Of a DNA stretch of 64,000 nt, positions 1-12,551 are shown one piece after another. The notes below the pieces were generated by a model. It was given only the letters and a program-made list of their open reading frames with translations, made no database searches and was not told where the DNA came from. The position numbers were made by a program, and so were the translations under genes. The stretch is from Daldinia sp. FL1419. Taxonomy: Eukaryota > Ascomycota > Sordariomycetes > Xylariales > Hypoxylaceae. Within the stretch, counting starts at the first letter, position 1, and every line of letters starts with the position of its first letter. The stretch covers positions 248,001 through 312,000 of the forward strand of contig MU623345.1 in the NCBI GenBank assembly GCA_025201765.1, in the 5' to 3' direction.

Positions 1-1359
1 AAGACCATCACCCAATCGTATAAGACCCCCGGGAATAGACTGGGAGTTGACTCTAGACGCGCGGCATACCCAGCCACGAGCGTCAAGACAGAAAGAGGGG
101 CAACAACTCTACATCCGAGAGACAGGCCAGGACGAAGACAAATCCAAACCAATCGCTCTATCCGATAAGAAAGATTGAGAACCATAAGCCAACTCGGGGA
201 CGTTCTCGAAAACTAAAAGCGGACAACCGCATTGCCTATAACCAAGGCAGGGCCTTGAAATAACGAAGGATGTAACAAGATTCTGAGAAATCTATTAACA
301 TAAACAACAATGGGACTATGTACATTCAAAAAGATACGATATAAATACCGCCTCTGATGGCCTGGGGGCAACTCCATTATACGCAGTTATGAATATATTA
401 AAAGCTAAAAACAATGGAAAAATGAACTTACCACTCTACAAAAATAGTATAACAACCTACATAGAAAAAATAAAATAAAAGACAAAATTGAGCAGTATCA
501 CGAGTTTGTCGCACAAGATTCTACTATAGCCATCTACGATTATACCCCTGATGAGACTCTAGAGCCTCAGGTATATTTCCTATTCACCTACGAAATTCAT
601 AATTCAAACACGCATCCGCACGACTGAGGCAACCAATACATCCACAACACCACCCCATGCCAATAGAAACAACAAATCTATCCCCAACACCTCCAAACCA
701 CACACTCGCCACCCTCAATCCACCTTAAACGACTCTCCCAATAGTCCTCCCCCTTCCCGCTTACCGTAAGAACACCGCGATGTGGTCCAATATCAACTTC
801 CCTACCCCCCCCCTTACCCTTCAACATCCCACCCCGCAAAACCCAGAGCCGCAACGTGGGTACCTACCTATTTACTTACCTACGAGATGCCTATTCCAGC
901 CAGCAGTGGACCCGTCCCAAAAAAGAGGCGGTTTGAATAAGCTTTCTTATCTCACGAATTACCTCCCTGCCTCACAATCCATACCAAAGAAGGCCTTACC
1001 TATATACAGCCAAGCGCGTATCCAATCTACCTGATATACCTAGGTATGCAATAATCTACGTGCGGCAACCGTGCTGACGTGCTTCCAACCTTGGCGCATC
1101 GCAGACCCTCGAAGGATTCCACCAATACGAGGTTTTCGCGACTCCCTTGCTCGTAAGCCGCTGTGAGTTATTTTCGGATTGTCTAATATTTTAGTTCTAG
1201 CCCAGGGAGCTTGGATTTTCGGATTACTGAACAATGCTATTCGTGATTCCTCCATAGCTGTAAATGTAAACGTCCAAGTTTTACATTCACGGTAGGTAAG
1301 TGCTATTAATAAGATGCGCCTATATACCCCTAGCACCGACCAGTGTGCTATCGCTACCG
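1..1359. other. Intergenic, no gene recognised
   Basis: No convincing coding region is seen. The only longish ORF (780-1034, +) is low-complexity, proline and tyrosine rich, and has no recognisable motif. A perfect TACCTAGGTA palindrome lies at 1037-1046, part of a family repeated through the window. The right end is the 3' flank of NOP14. Confidence 0.6.
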
Positions 1360-4121
1360 TTACCTCTTCGCCGCGCGTTTCCGCATCTGCTTTTCCCTCT
1401 CGTACGCATTCGCCTCTCTGCCTTCTTCGCCCTGGATTTCCGCCACTAGCCTCTTGTACTTCTTCTCGTACGCGGCGTCCTTGGCCTTCTTGACGCGGAG
1501 CTGTTCGCGGGCCATAAAGTTGGCGTCCTTTCTTAGCTCTCTCATAGCTCCCTTGCGCTCCTTCTTGTGTTCGGCCTTTAGCTTAGACAGCTCGGCCCTG
1601 TCGCGGTCGGGGTCGTAATGTTTGTTGGGATCGAACGAGTCTTCGAACTTAGGAATGGCAGATTTGATGGGAAGGGGCCGGTGGTGATGGAGCTCCAACG
1701 GCCGCCGCGCCATATGAGCTAGTCTGAGCATCCTATCTAGTCTTGATCGAAATTTCTCAATCTGGTCATTTAGAGCGGGTGGGAATTTGGCTTTGCATGA
1801 CTTGCCACCCAGATGTACTAAAACATCCTTTACAGGTTCGAAGGTCTCGAAGAAAGCGGACTTCCCACTGTAAAGTTCAGCAGCTGCATCCAATAGATGG
1901 ACTGTGGTAGCAACTATTGCGACCTTGGTCGAGAGAGCCTCCTCACTGGAGATATCATCCCTAATGCAGTCCACAGGAGTTAGCTTCCTAACGGCAAGTG
2001 AATGAGCGTCGGTAATCCGGATCCCCGGCATGGGATCATGAACCGGGAATTGCCCCTTGATTTCTTCGGGTTTCTCTGGTGCTAAGGCACATAATGTATT
2101 GAGACAAGAGTTCATCAACTCAGGTACATAGCGTTTTGAAACTTGGTGGTATTGAAGTGCCAAGGTGGATAAATATACCCCTTGAACGTAGTCTGTGATT
2201 TCTTTCGGAACCCTCTCGAGATTTCGCGCGATAAGCAAACCAGCTGGGGTCGTTACTTGATGGAAGTGATCGGATGTTGGAAATGTAGTTCCGATAGCAG
2301 TTAGAATCACTAAGTCGCCAAGGGTAGGGGCAAGTGGTCGTGAGTGACCAAATTCTTCTAGTTGTGAACGAAATTCGTTTGCGGTTTCGATCGGGAAAGA
2401 CTTCGCGAGAGAGTGAATGTGTCGAATAAGGCTTTCGAGTATGGAAAATGGCGGCAGCTTCGTCTGGTTAGCCGAATATGATAGATATTTAACGAGGACC
2501 GCCACAAAGGTGGCCAGCTTCGGTTTGTTGCCGCTGTCTAGCTTTGGATGATACAACGCCCTGATTCTTTGCACTACTGTAGGCAGATGTTGTACAGAGA
2601 TCCCTTGTACTAAATCGGTAAACTCTTCCAGAGTCTGTGGACAAGGAAAGGTGTAAGGCAGTCCATTTGGATCTTGCTTAGCATCGGGTGGTACGGTGGA
2701 ACCTGAAAGTTGACCGCTGAATACTGGATTTTGTGTCTCCTCGTCGTTTAGTAACCCTTTCGTAAATTCGTCGTCATCCTCATCGGCATTAGAGTCCTCA
2801 TCAGATGACACCTCGCTCTCGATAGGTTCTAGATCCGAGTCACTGGCTATCAAGTCTTCTTCGATAATAAAGTCGTCTTCATCGTCAAATCCAAGTTCCG
2901 TCGCTGTTGGCTGAGTTTTTATTCCCTTCCCTAGCCCAAAGTCATCTTCTTCCGTTTCCTTGAATATAATTGGGCCGTTAGTTGGTTGATCATCTGATTG
3001 ATCCATATCAACGTCTTCCTCCTCCTCGTCATCGCTAACTTCTTCTCCACGCATTCTCTTAAGTCTCTTCTCTTCGAGCTCCCTGAGCCGTTTAGACTCT
3101 TCCTCAGCCCTTTCTTCGTCGGTCTTGGTACGATCTGTGGGTTGTGCTCTCCTGTCTTGCGCTAATTGACGGAGTCTCAGGTCGTAGTCACGCTCCATCC
3201 TTTCTTTGCCAGCAACCGCAGATTCTTCCTCATTGGCGCCTGCATTCTCTGGTGCCTTTTTCCTGTTGAACAGAAGTTCATGGAGAGCTGGGAGTTCCAT
3301 GTTGAGTTCTTCACGTAGATCCTCGTCAGCCTCTTTGACTGCTTGTCGTTCGGCCTTATAGAATTTTGACTTGGCAATAACTTCCTTCATGACTTCTTGC
3401 TTCGTCTTCTTCCTTTCCGGCTGTCCCTCTCTGTCGTCATCCTGGGCTTCGCCGTCGAAAGGCCGCATACGCTTCGAGCCACGATGCTCATCGTCCGAGG
3501 TAGCTGCATCAGATCCGATCGAAATATCATCCTCTTCAAAATCATCTACCAAACCAGGACCGTCAAGCGACAAAGATTTTCCAAGATGAGTTAAACCCTC
3601 GCTAGGTTCATCGTCTTCGAGATCAAAAACTGAACTTTTATGAAGTTGCTTCTCCCTCACGAATCTTTCTCGCATCTTCTCCTCGGGTGCCATGTGCGGA
3701 TCATTCTCTCCGAATCGTCGATCGAGTATGCCTCCTACTTTGTGGCGCCGATTCAGCTCGACAAGGAGGGTTTGACGTCGCTGTGAAATTTTGTTAGGGA
3801 GATGCGCAACGCCTCGTTCAATAAACTTACCCGTTCCTCACCAAGCGACTTTGCTTCGGTAGGCCTTCCCTTAGTAGCATTGTTGGCTGCTGGCTTATTT
3901 GTAGTCACCTGGAACTTTGGACCACGAGCATTGTGTTTGAGATCAAACGGATTGAACTCTTCTCGTATACCCTCTAAGTCTGCTGCTTTTTGAAATCTTC
4001 GATTATTATTTGCCTTCCCATCTTGCGCATTCTTCTTTTTCTGTTTTTTAGATAATTGAGGACCGATAACACCTTTTTCCCTCAAAGAGGCCTTCAGCCT
4101 TTTTAATTGGGAGCCCGCCAT
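1360..4121 (-). CDS. NOP14: Nop14-family nucleolar protein, 40S ribosome biogenesis
   Basis: Nop14 is a nucleolar component of the SSU processome needed for 18S rRNA maturation and 40S assembly. Two exons are predicted: 4121..3831 and 3780..1360, with a 50-nt intron (3781-3830) between GTAAGT and CAG, giving about 903 residues, as expected for filamentous fungi. The N-terminus is basic (starts MAGSQLKRLKASLREKG) and holds the NPFDLKHNARGPKF motif. After the intron comes LLVELNRRHKVGGILDRRFG, the family's most conserved block. The middle has long acidic runs (DDEEEEDVDMDQ and similar), typical of nucleolar proteins. The C-terminus is Lys/Arg rich and ends KRAAKR. The gene is divergent from the 4505 gene with 383 bp between them. 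The family call is firm; the splice sites are inferred from the frame and the conserved block. Confidence 0.93.
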
Positions 4122-4504
4122 TGTAAAAGTCGTAAGCGCAAATGGCCGTACGCTGTATTAGTAGAGGGTCCGAAGCGTTGAGTGTACGTTATAGATAATT
4201 GGAAGTTTTTCGCTGTTCGACTTTTTTTTTGTTGCATTTCACTTCTTATCTTATCGCCCCACTATATATGCAGCTTTCGCCCATCTTGGATCCATTTGGC
4301 CCACATGGCCTAGGGGACTTGCATTATCGATAAGACATATTAGCCTTTGGACCTCGCTTTCGTCACAGCTACTCGGGTCTCACCTTGCAACTCTTAAAAA
4401 GCGAATTGTTATCCTCTTTCTGGTTTTTGTTTTTTTTTTGTTTTTTTCCTAACGAGTTATGAATAGTTGTCCTTGATATGTCATCTTTAAATAGCTTATA
4501 AAGA
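4122..4504. promoter_or_regulatory. Divergent intergenic region between NOP14 and the 4505 gene
   Basis: This 383-bp spacer must hold both 5' flanks. It contains a T-rich run near 4220 and T/G-rich tracts near 4425-4450. An AT-rich AGCTTATAAAG element ends a few bases before the ATG at 4505. No defined factor site was recognised. Confidence 0.4.
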
Positions 4505-5575
4505 ATGGGACTTCCTTCATTTCTCGGGTTTTTGAGAGATGAGCGGTTTTTTACCGCTGGCCTTGGTGTGGCCACCGTGAGCTTCATCATCGGCATGAAA
4601 ACTATCCTAGAATACTACCGAGATGAAGCTGAGATCAAACCGACGCCACCAAAGACCCAATATATCACCCAAGATACAGAGGACTCGCTAAGACTAGATA
4701 CTTTAGAGAGCCTTCTTGGTCATTACAACTTTGCGATACGAGACACGGCTCTAAGGATTATCTCTGGGCGGGCTGTGAACGATGCCTCGACCATCCATAG
4801 CCTTTTATGGGGTATCACGCGAGAGAACTATGAGGAACGCATGGAGGCTTTAAGAGCCCTGGCACTCGCAATGGAGGACAGTAAGTATTGGAATCCCCCC
4901 AAAATTTCGCACGACTAAATATCTAATATCGAGGAAGCCTATCAGGAGCCCTTGAACATGCTTAATACCCAGAGGGGCTACAGCGCCTTGGTCAGATCAC
5001 TGGAATTATGTGTTACTGATGTAAAGCATGAAAAACTCGACGACCCTCTGTATGATGAATACTATCTTCGGGATATTGGAGAGCGTCGTTGTCTCTTACT
5101 GGTTTCTCGGCTGGTTCACGCATACGGCGTCGACAAATTGATCGAGGCCGGATTTGTCGAGAAGTGGCTGGCGAGACAGCCATGGGGCGAAACCGATGAA
5201 GAAAGGCAAACTAATTTTTCCATGTACCTGGATCGGAGGAAGAACCGCATCAGCGACATTTGCTTCCACCTAAAAACCACTAAGGCAGGTCGCAAGGCCT
5301 TGTACAAGGCGAAGCTAGCCACCAAGACAAGAAGATCCAAGCGCGACAGGTCGAATCGCATTAAGGTTGTTCTAGAGATTGACCTGGACGAGGTGGAGCT
5401 AGACGAGGCGACGCGTGCCGAGCTTGCCCCCGAACTTACCCCTCGCTTGAACGATCAGAGTGCCGAGGGGCAAAGATTGCGCAGAAGACATCGGGAGGCT
5501 ATGGTATTGAATGATGGGACGCATTCACTAGGGAGGAGCGATATTATTGAACGAGAACACGATGCTAACAACTAA
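4505..5575 (+). CDS. Conserved fungal protein with N-terminal membrane anchor, function unknown
   Basis: Two exons are predicted: 4505..4880 and 4938..5575 (57-nt intron starting GTAAGT), joining in frame to give about 337 residues. Residues about 15-32 (FTAGLGVATVSFIIGMK) form one hydrophobic segment that could be a membrane anchor. It is followed by a soluble, helix-rich stretch (repeated LRxDTLESLLGHYN / LRALALAMED type helices) that looks armadillo- or HEAT-like by eye. The C-terminal third is very basic (KTRRSKRDRSNRIKV) and then acidic (EIDLDEVELDEATRAELAPE). I do not recognise a named family. The acceptor choice at 4936-4937 is dictated by phase and is the least certain part. A cytosolic protein tethered to an organelle membrane is an inference only. 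Confidence 0.75.
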
Positions 5576-8183
5576 GCGTGATCCGCTCTTTATTATCTAA
5601 TCGCCATTATTCAACCTCGTTGGACAGCTTCGGATATCCTAAACCTTACCAGATTTCCTAGGTCTTATACAAAGAGGCATGCGCCTGATATGCAGCGGGT
5701 ATCTGATCCTACGGAGCCTGGATTATTACCCAACACATCACATACTCGGTACAGGACGGATGCGGGATTTTAGAGCCACTAAAAGGTTGGAGGTCTCGAG
5801 TCAAATTAATAGTAAGACCAAGACTACATCCAACCCGACAGGAGCTCTTGTCGCGCATGATACTCATGCGAAGCACCTAATGATGTAAGAACTATCTACA
5901 TTCTGACCTTAATATCCTTGCTAACGTAATCTATCCACCAGCATCTACCGTCCGTACACATACCATGATTGGGTTTTCGAGTTGGTGAGCGAAATCAACC
6001 TGATGACGCTAGGGTCAAAATCAATGTATACCCAGGAGAACTTGAGCATTAAGATATGGCAATACAAGGCAGAGTTTTCAAGCCGTATAATAGATTTTAA
6101 CATGCCTTAATAATGGTTGTTGACATGGCATTTCATGATATATTATCAGTCAAGAACCTCTAGGCATAGCCGCTAGTTTAAAATCCATCTAGGTTACTTG
6201 AGCGTTTGAGTGACATGACAGATCTACCTGCCTACCTATCTTTTGACACCTCCCATGATGCTGTAATTCATCTTCATCTCGGGAAGCGTTTATGCTAAAA
6301 TGGTAGTATATGGTAGTATATGGTAGTATATGGTAGTATATGGTAGCAAGTATAATTTATTTTCGAATAAGCATTTAAATGAAACGATATCGGAAAGGCT
6401 AAGTCTAATGGTATCGACAACCACGTGTAAAAGCGAGGCGTCGAAGGTGTTTTTAAACCCGGACGTTGGAGCTATATTAGCTTCCGGGGTTGCTAGCATG
6501 GTTTGGGAAGCGGACCCCAATAAAAGTGACGCAAAGTTATCGAGCTGTGTCTTATACATAGTACACTAACGTAAATTAGAAGAGCTTGGGTATGTATTAT
6601 TATTATTAATATCCGTATGTAGATGACCTTTTGGGTACCTATCAAGCCATTGCTGTAATGACGTGTATAATTCTATCATTTTCACCAGATTAAATCCCAA
6701 CGTTTTGTGAGAGCTGACAGAATGCTTTTGGCTGTATTATCGACGTAACGTTCGTTATCACTGTATCATCAACGGGTTGCCCTTGTAAACAAAGGAAAGC
6801 TTGCAGCCCCTCATCTGGCTAATCTGGTATAAGCCAATGATGCAACGCAGTCCTGCATATGCTCGTTTGCCGTCTGCCGCAGCGCATAATTCTGCAGCGA
6901 AAGTCTCCATAGCCACAGTACGTTTACCTTGTAGCAATAGTTAGCGTAGATTAAATCAAGAGTGAAATGGTCGAAAGGAAGAGGTATCACCTAGCGCCCG
7001 TTGCTATGTCGCTACTTCTGATTCACTGAGCGTATGAGATCGGTTCTAGCTTGTCATTGGCACAGCTTCGGTCGTTGTCGTTAGCTCCATGGCGTTGAAA
7101 CAGTGTATGTAGTGTAAGATAGGTGCCCAAAACATAGTAGTGACGACGATATATTCGGAGTGTGCCGGATAAGTTCTACCTACACTGTACTGTGTCATTC
7201 ACTGGTAGTTGAAAAATTTCTTTTTTCTAAGTATAAGTCTCTGATAGGCCTCGACACCACTGTCATTCGTCGCTGTTGGCTGCCATTCGACAAGTACCTA
7301 GCTATCGCAACGAATCCCAACCTAATCCCAGGAGTCATTTGGGACCTAGGTTAGATGTGTGAGTTACATATGTATGTCGACCCTAGCTACACCGATCCCA
7401 CATTCGACGGGCTGGCGATCATCAAGCATACATCTTACATACCTACCTACTTCGTACATCTGCAGGTGTGTAGTTTTTTTTATTTTTTTGTTTTCTCTGG
7501 GATCTAACCATATCGTCTTTCAGCTTCTATTTCGTATTTCCGAGATACGGAGTCCTTGGGTCTTTGTTTCATACATCTATTTAGATTTGCCCAGGTCTTG
7601 GAGATTGCCAGTGTGGTCAGACTCTCTCTTATTATACTTCGTATTTCCAATTTTCTCTGGTACCTTTTAAACTCGGGTCAGTTGCGGTTACTTTCTGGTA
7701 TTTGCAAATCCCAATGTGTCTTGTTTTATTTTTGTTATTTTAGGTTTCTGACCTTTTTTGGGGGGAGGGTACATTCTTCTTCTCTCTGTTATTGACGTAT
7801 TGACGACAATTACTAACCTAACCTAATCTTTTCTAGGTCTTAGTGCACCAAGCTTTGTTTTGTTGTGTTCCCGTTTCTAATCATTGGTTGGAATTAGTTC
7901 CCTCTCCCACGCGACGGCGACGGCTATCAAGTAGTGGGCTGCTTGGTCATTGTTTTTAGTGGGCGTTTTTTGATAGAAGCGCCCCTAAGTGCCCCTAGGG
8001 CGTTCCCCCATCAGTAAGATTCAGTGGAAGAGCCGAAAGCCAGCGAACCGGATAGGCTATCGGATTGGACGAACGCTAAAAGTCCCCCGCTACCCGAAAT
8101 CAATAGTGGGTAAAAGAATAACACACCAAGGAGTGTAAGGAGTGTTTTTAATAAAGAAGTGGAAAAGGGAGCATTTGCCCACT
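5576..8183. other. Long intergenic region and 5' leader of the CLIP-170 gene
   Basis: This 2.6-kb stretch holds no convincing gene. Short ORFs on both strands around 6290-6570 lack known motifs. A 10-bp minisatellite lies at 6301-6346. An ACCTAGGT palindrome lies at 7344-7351. The part from about 7440 to 7870 is strongly pyrimidine (T) rich on the + strand, as is usual for promoters and leaders of filamentous fungi, and probably belongs to the downstream gene. Confidence 0.5.
6300..6346. repeat. 10-bp minisatellite, about 4.5 copies
   Basis: The unit TGGTAGTATA is repeated four times without error from 6301, followed by a partial fifth copy (TGGTAG). It lies in non-coding DNA 730 bp past the preceding stop codon. 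It is likely length-polymorphic, but nothing in the sequence suggests a function. Confidence 0.9.
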
Positions 8184-10784
8184 ATGGCTTCGACAACTAT
8201 CTCTTTTCCGCAACCGCCGCAAAGACAACACACCCTGTCTCGGTCACCTAGAAAATCTGGAATAGCTACAGCTTCTACACCAAATCTAAATAGTCTTTAT
8301 TCAGCACATTCGAGACTCGTTCATAGCCCGGGCGCTCTTGCGCGCAAAGCTTCGTTTGCCGCACTGACCCCTGGCTCCTTAGCCGCAATTCCTGATGATA
8401 GCGAAAGCTACGCTATAGATACCGTTCTTACCGATTCAACTCGCAAAATGCCCCCCTACACGCCTGGAAAGGGTGCCGACGATGGCTTCGACATAGGTGA
8501 TAATGTCGAGGTTCCCGGGAATATGACTGGGACTGTCCGCTTTGTAGGTTCAGTTGCTGGAAGGAAAGGCACCTTTGTTGGTGTCGAGCTGCATCCCGAT
8601 TATGCTACACGCGGGAAGAATAGCGGTGATGTTGACGGGTAAGTCTTAATATGCCCTCCCTTTTTCCTTTTATATTTTACCTACCCGTCTTATCTACCCG
8701 TACTTTCGTTTGCTGTCTTATTTCACACCATATTAGTTTATTCCTTACTTACCAACATCTCTTTCGTAACTAGTGTATCCTACTTTCTTACTTCGACCCC
8801 TGGCTCAGGCATCTTCGTACCGATCCATAAACTTGTTAAGCAGCACGACTCGTCTCCTACGCCCTTAAGTTCCTTTCCTACACCTGGATTAAGGGTTGCC
8901 GGTCAAAATGCCACGAATCACACACCCCCAACTCCGTCGCTACCGAGCTTTAGCAAGTCTCTCGGCCCAGCCAGAGCTCCGAGCCCTCAAGGCAAACGAA
9001 GTAGACCATCTTTACCGCGTCCAGAGTCGCCCATCCGCAAATTAACACTAACCCCAGCGCCGCGGCCGATGACAGCAACACCAGGCCCGAGAGCCCCTTC
9101 TCGTTTTGGAACCCCGACCGTCCCTAAACTTGGGTCGAGCATACGGGGTGTTCCCGGAGACCCAAACAAGTCATCGAGACTAGATAGGAAACCGAGCATC
9201 TTGCCTAGGAGTGCGTCGGCTATGGGGCCAACGTTCAGCTACGACGAGGAAGAAACCACGCCCGTTGGATTACATCCCAAAACCAATGGAAGCATTGGGT
9301 CAGCATCATCATTATCATTCAAACGTCCCGCGTCACGCGCTGCCCATATGAACGAGGAAGAAATTGAAAGGCTCAGAGCCCAACTCGAAGATCGAGATCG
9401 GCAGTTGAAGGACCAAGCGTCTACTCTGGCTGAGATGGAAAGTAGTCTCTCCGAGCTCACGATGTTGATAGACCAGTCGGAAGGCGGGAGAATGAGAGCA
9501 GGTAGTTTGGACGACAAGGACAGCTCTCAACTTCGAACGATGCTTAGGGAGAAGAACGAGAAGATCGTCACGCTTACCGCCGAGTTCGATGCACATCGAG
9601 CGGACTTTCGCAGTACTATCGATACTCTCGAGATGGCCAGCACTGAAACTCAAAGGGTTTACGATGCTAAAATCCGCGAGTTAGAACAAGAACTCCGCGA
9701 AGCGCAGGAGCGGCACGAGGACGTTGACAGCGTCGCACGGCAACTTAAACAGCTCGAAGAGCTAGTTCAAGAGCTTGAGGAGGGCCTAGAAGATGCTCGT
9801 CGAGGAGAAGCAGAAGCTCGTGGTGAAGTAGAATTCTTACGAGGAGAAGTTGAAAGGACACGGACCGAATTGCGAAGAGAGCGCGAAAAGGCTGCCGCTG
9901 CCTTGAACGGAAATAACAATGGAGAGGATAAATTGTCCTTGTCGAAAGAGTTAGAACAGAAGGAAGATGAGATTAGAGGTCTCAAGGCTATCATCCACTC
10001 CCTAAGCAGAGACTCTATTCCCGGCTCAGATTCACCGGAAAAGACACCCATGCAGCCGCAGCGTAATAATTCCTTGATCGGGCCCCGGCCGGATTCGATT
10101 GGTAGCCGATCAGCAAAGGAGACCCTAGAACGAGAAGTGTTCGAATTACGCAGTCTTATAAATGACAAGAGCCATCGCGAAGAGGAATTAGAGCGTGAGA
10201 TCGAGACTCTCAGACGCAACGGTGCGTCTATGAACCGGGTTAGCTCTGCTACTATCGGCAGTGCCAATCGATCGTCGTATCGTGATTCCAAGGGAACTGT
10301 GGTTCCTTCACACGATATTCGCTCCCCCGAAGCTACCCACAAACGCGTGAAAACTCTTGACACGATGCCCGAGAGCGACGCATACTCATCCGTTACCGAG
10401 ACTAGCACGCTCTGGTGCGAGATTTGCGAAACCAACGGACACGATATTCTTACATGCACCGGCATGTTCGGGTCTCAGAACGAGGACAACAAGAACACGG
10501 TGAACGACCAAGCGTCAGACAAGACGCGAGAAAGCTTCAAGAGCTTGTCGGTTCCATCTAGTACCAACGAAGAAGACACGCCTCGTCCCTTATCCCCGAT
10601 GAAGCCCAGGGCGGCAATTGCACCTCCACCTCCCCCGGCCGCAGTGAAGATCCTACCCAACCCGCAAGATTTGGGGCCGTTAGCCGGCAAGGACAGCGGC
10701 GTGGTAGATCCAGAGAAATGGTGTGCCCTATGTGAGCGAGACGGGCATGACAGCATCGACTGCCCTCTAGAAGATGCATTTTAA
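8184..10784 (+). CDS. CLIP-170-like microtubule plus-end tracking protein (CAP-Gly, coiled coil, two zinc knuckles)
   Basis: The protein is a homologue of mammalian CLIP-170, fission yeast Tip1 and budding yeast Bik1, which bind growing microtubule ends and regulate dynamics and polarity. Exons 8184..8638 and 8774..10784 (135-nt intron) give about 821 residues. The order is a Ser/Pro-rich basic N-terminus (1-100), one CAP-Gly domain (about 102-172, FDIGDNVEV to IFVPIHKLV), a Ser/Pro-rich basic linker, a long coiled coil (about 270-610, repeated LEQELREAQ-type heptads), and two CCHC zinc knuckles near 699 (WCEICETNGHDILTC) and 800 (WCALCERDGHDSIDC). Two terminal knuckles are diagnostic of the CLIP group. 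The intron interrupts the CAP-Gly domain. The usual GKN(D/N)G tubulin-tail motif reads GKNSG here. An in-frame GTG at 8142 upstream is not an ATG, so I chose the ATG at 8184. Confidence 0.93.
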
Positions 10785-12551
10785 GAAACACCGTTACGGC
10801 GTCAATTACGGTTCAACGTTAAGAATGCATACAGTTTTAACTCTCGCATCCTTTTCTTCTACGTCTATTTATAGGGTTGGCCATTTTATTTCTACGGGAA
10901 ACGCATCGCGATTAACGACTGCTTCGGACCAATGATACCAAAAGATTTCACCCTAGTAATACTTATAATTCAACCGTGGCCCATGTTCTTCTTCGCGTCC
11001 ATATTGGCATGTATATTCACACTCCGGGTTTGGTTTGGGAAAAGAGATGGGGATTCAGATGTTCCCAGGGAGAATGGTCTTGAAAGGGATCAACGAGATT
11101 AGACGTTGCAGGTTACCTCCCAATTGCCCGGCTACTCGTTAAATAGGTGTATCATAATACAGCATGACTTTGATGTCTATTAGATACCTAATATGCTTTA
11201 TTGCTTTGGCCTCTTGGATTTGATGTGACGGTAAGACGGTAATCTAGACCGAGCAGGGTGGCCTGCCCAATTGCAACCCTGAATACAATTAGATATCCTA
11301 GCACACATTGTGAAGCTATCGTGACGCTCTGTATATACTAAGAAGACTGATTGGGTTTCCCTTGTGATCAGAGCACACGATATATCGACTTTCCGTACGA
11401 CTCCTTGGCTACCTTTTCCAAGTTCACATGTTGCGGTCGACAAGACTTTTGTAGGACTGCTGTGCAACGTTATAAGTACTTGTTTTTTTTATAATGTTAG
11501 GACGTTCTTACCTTATCTTCGCAACTGCCGAATGTCTCTTTGAAAATATGTAAGGAGCTTGGCACCTAAACATACGTACACCTATACGTTCTACGGTATC
11601 TTAGTAGTCTCACCCGACCTTCGCATTTTATATTCAAGCAAGTCATTTTCTACTTTTTATCACTACCTACGATATTCAACTATTGTCCTATTGACCTACC
11701 CATCCAACCCTATCGTAATTTCTAATTTCCCCTGACCTACTTCATTATATTAAATTTGTATCCATTCTTAAGAGAGAAATCGAATCAGCTAGCCTAATCA
11801 ACTAATAATCAACTAACCTAACCAAATCAACTCACCTACCCTAAAGATCAGCTACGTAATAAGGCTGATAGCAGTGACCTCAAGATGGGGTAAGTGCGGG
11901 TCGTGCCGTTTATTGATTTGTCCTCGAGACTTCGTCTTGGAGAATGCCAAGGTGCTTCCCCGCAAAGTACTCCAAGTAGCCAGGGCAGCTGCCCATTGTC
12001 AGCTGGTCCCTCTGTGCCTCCGCGCCCTTGAAATCGCCCCTCCAAATAACACCGGACAACTCTATCCCTCCAAAAACCCCCTGCGTCTCCAGGAACCCTC
12101 GGCATCCACTCTGCCACCATTCTACCACTAGGCTTGAAGCCAGCCTGGAAGCTTACATAGTAGGTTACATATGTAGCTAGCTTTTAAGAGGTCCAATTCA
12201 TCCAAGTTTGTTTACTCTTGAGCTGTTAGCCACAATCCCATCCATTTACATCCCATTCGCATCCCATTGGTAAGCTAGCTCATCCAATCACACTGCTGCA
12301 TTGTCATATTTCATTACTAGCGGAGCTGAAGCTCGCCGTGTTACCATTTTCATCCTTCGTTTTTTATACGTACGAGTACTTCATTCCAGTGGCCTCATTG
12401 TGGCCAAACCTCTCTTACAGATACAAATCGTTTGAAAACTCCTCAGTTATCCTCAGAGGACTATTTTACGTCCCCTATAGCGTTCTAACCCTCACCTCGT
12501 CTTTCCAGGGACATACCAGCAAGGTACCAAGAGTCGGTCACAGCAATTGTC
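10785..12551. other. Intergenic region and leader of AMS1
   Basis: No gene is supported in this 1.8-kb stretch. From 11770 to 11850 there are repeated CTAAC/CTAACC-like words. From about 11870 to 12130 a GC-richer island carries open frames on both strands with no recognised domain (see findings). From 12330 a pyrimidine-rich stretch leads to the AMS1 start. Confidence 0.5.

Noticed and set aside
780..1034. 84-codon ORF upstream of NOP14
   Set aside because: Low-complexity Pro/Tyr-rich translation with no motif, inside a spacer.
6290..6569. Overlapping ORFs on both strands beside the TGGTAGTATA minisatellite
   Set aside because: Opposite-strand ORFs of similar length at the same place, no known motif, and the ends run through the repeat.
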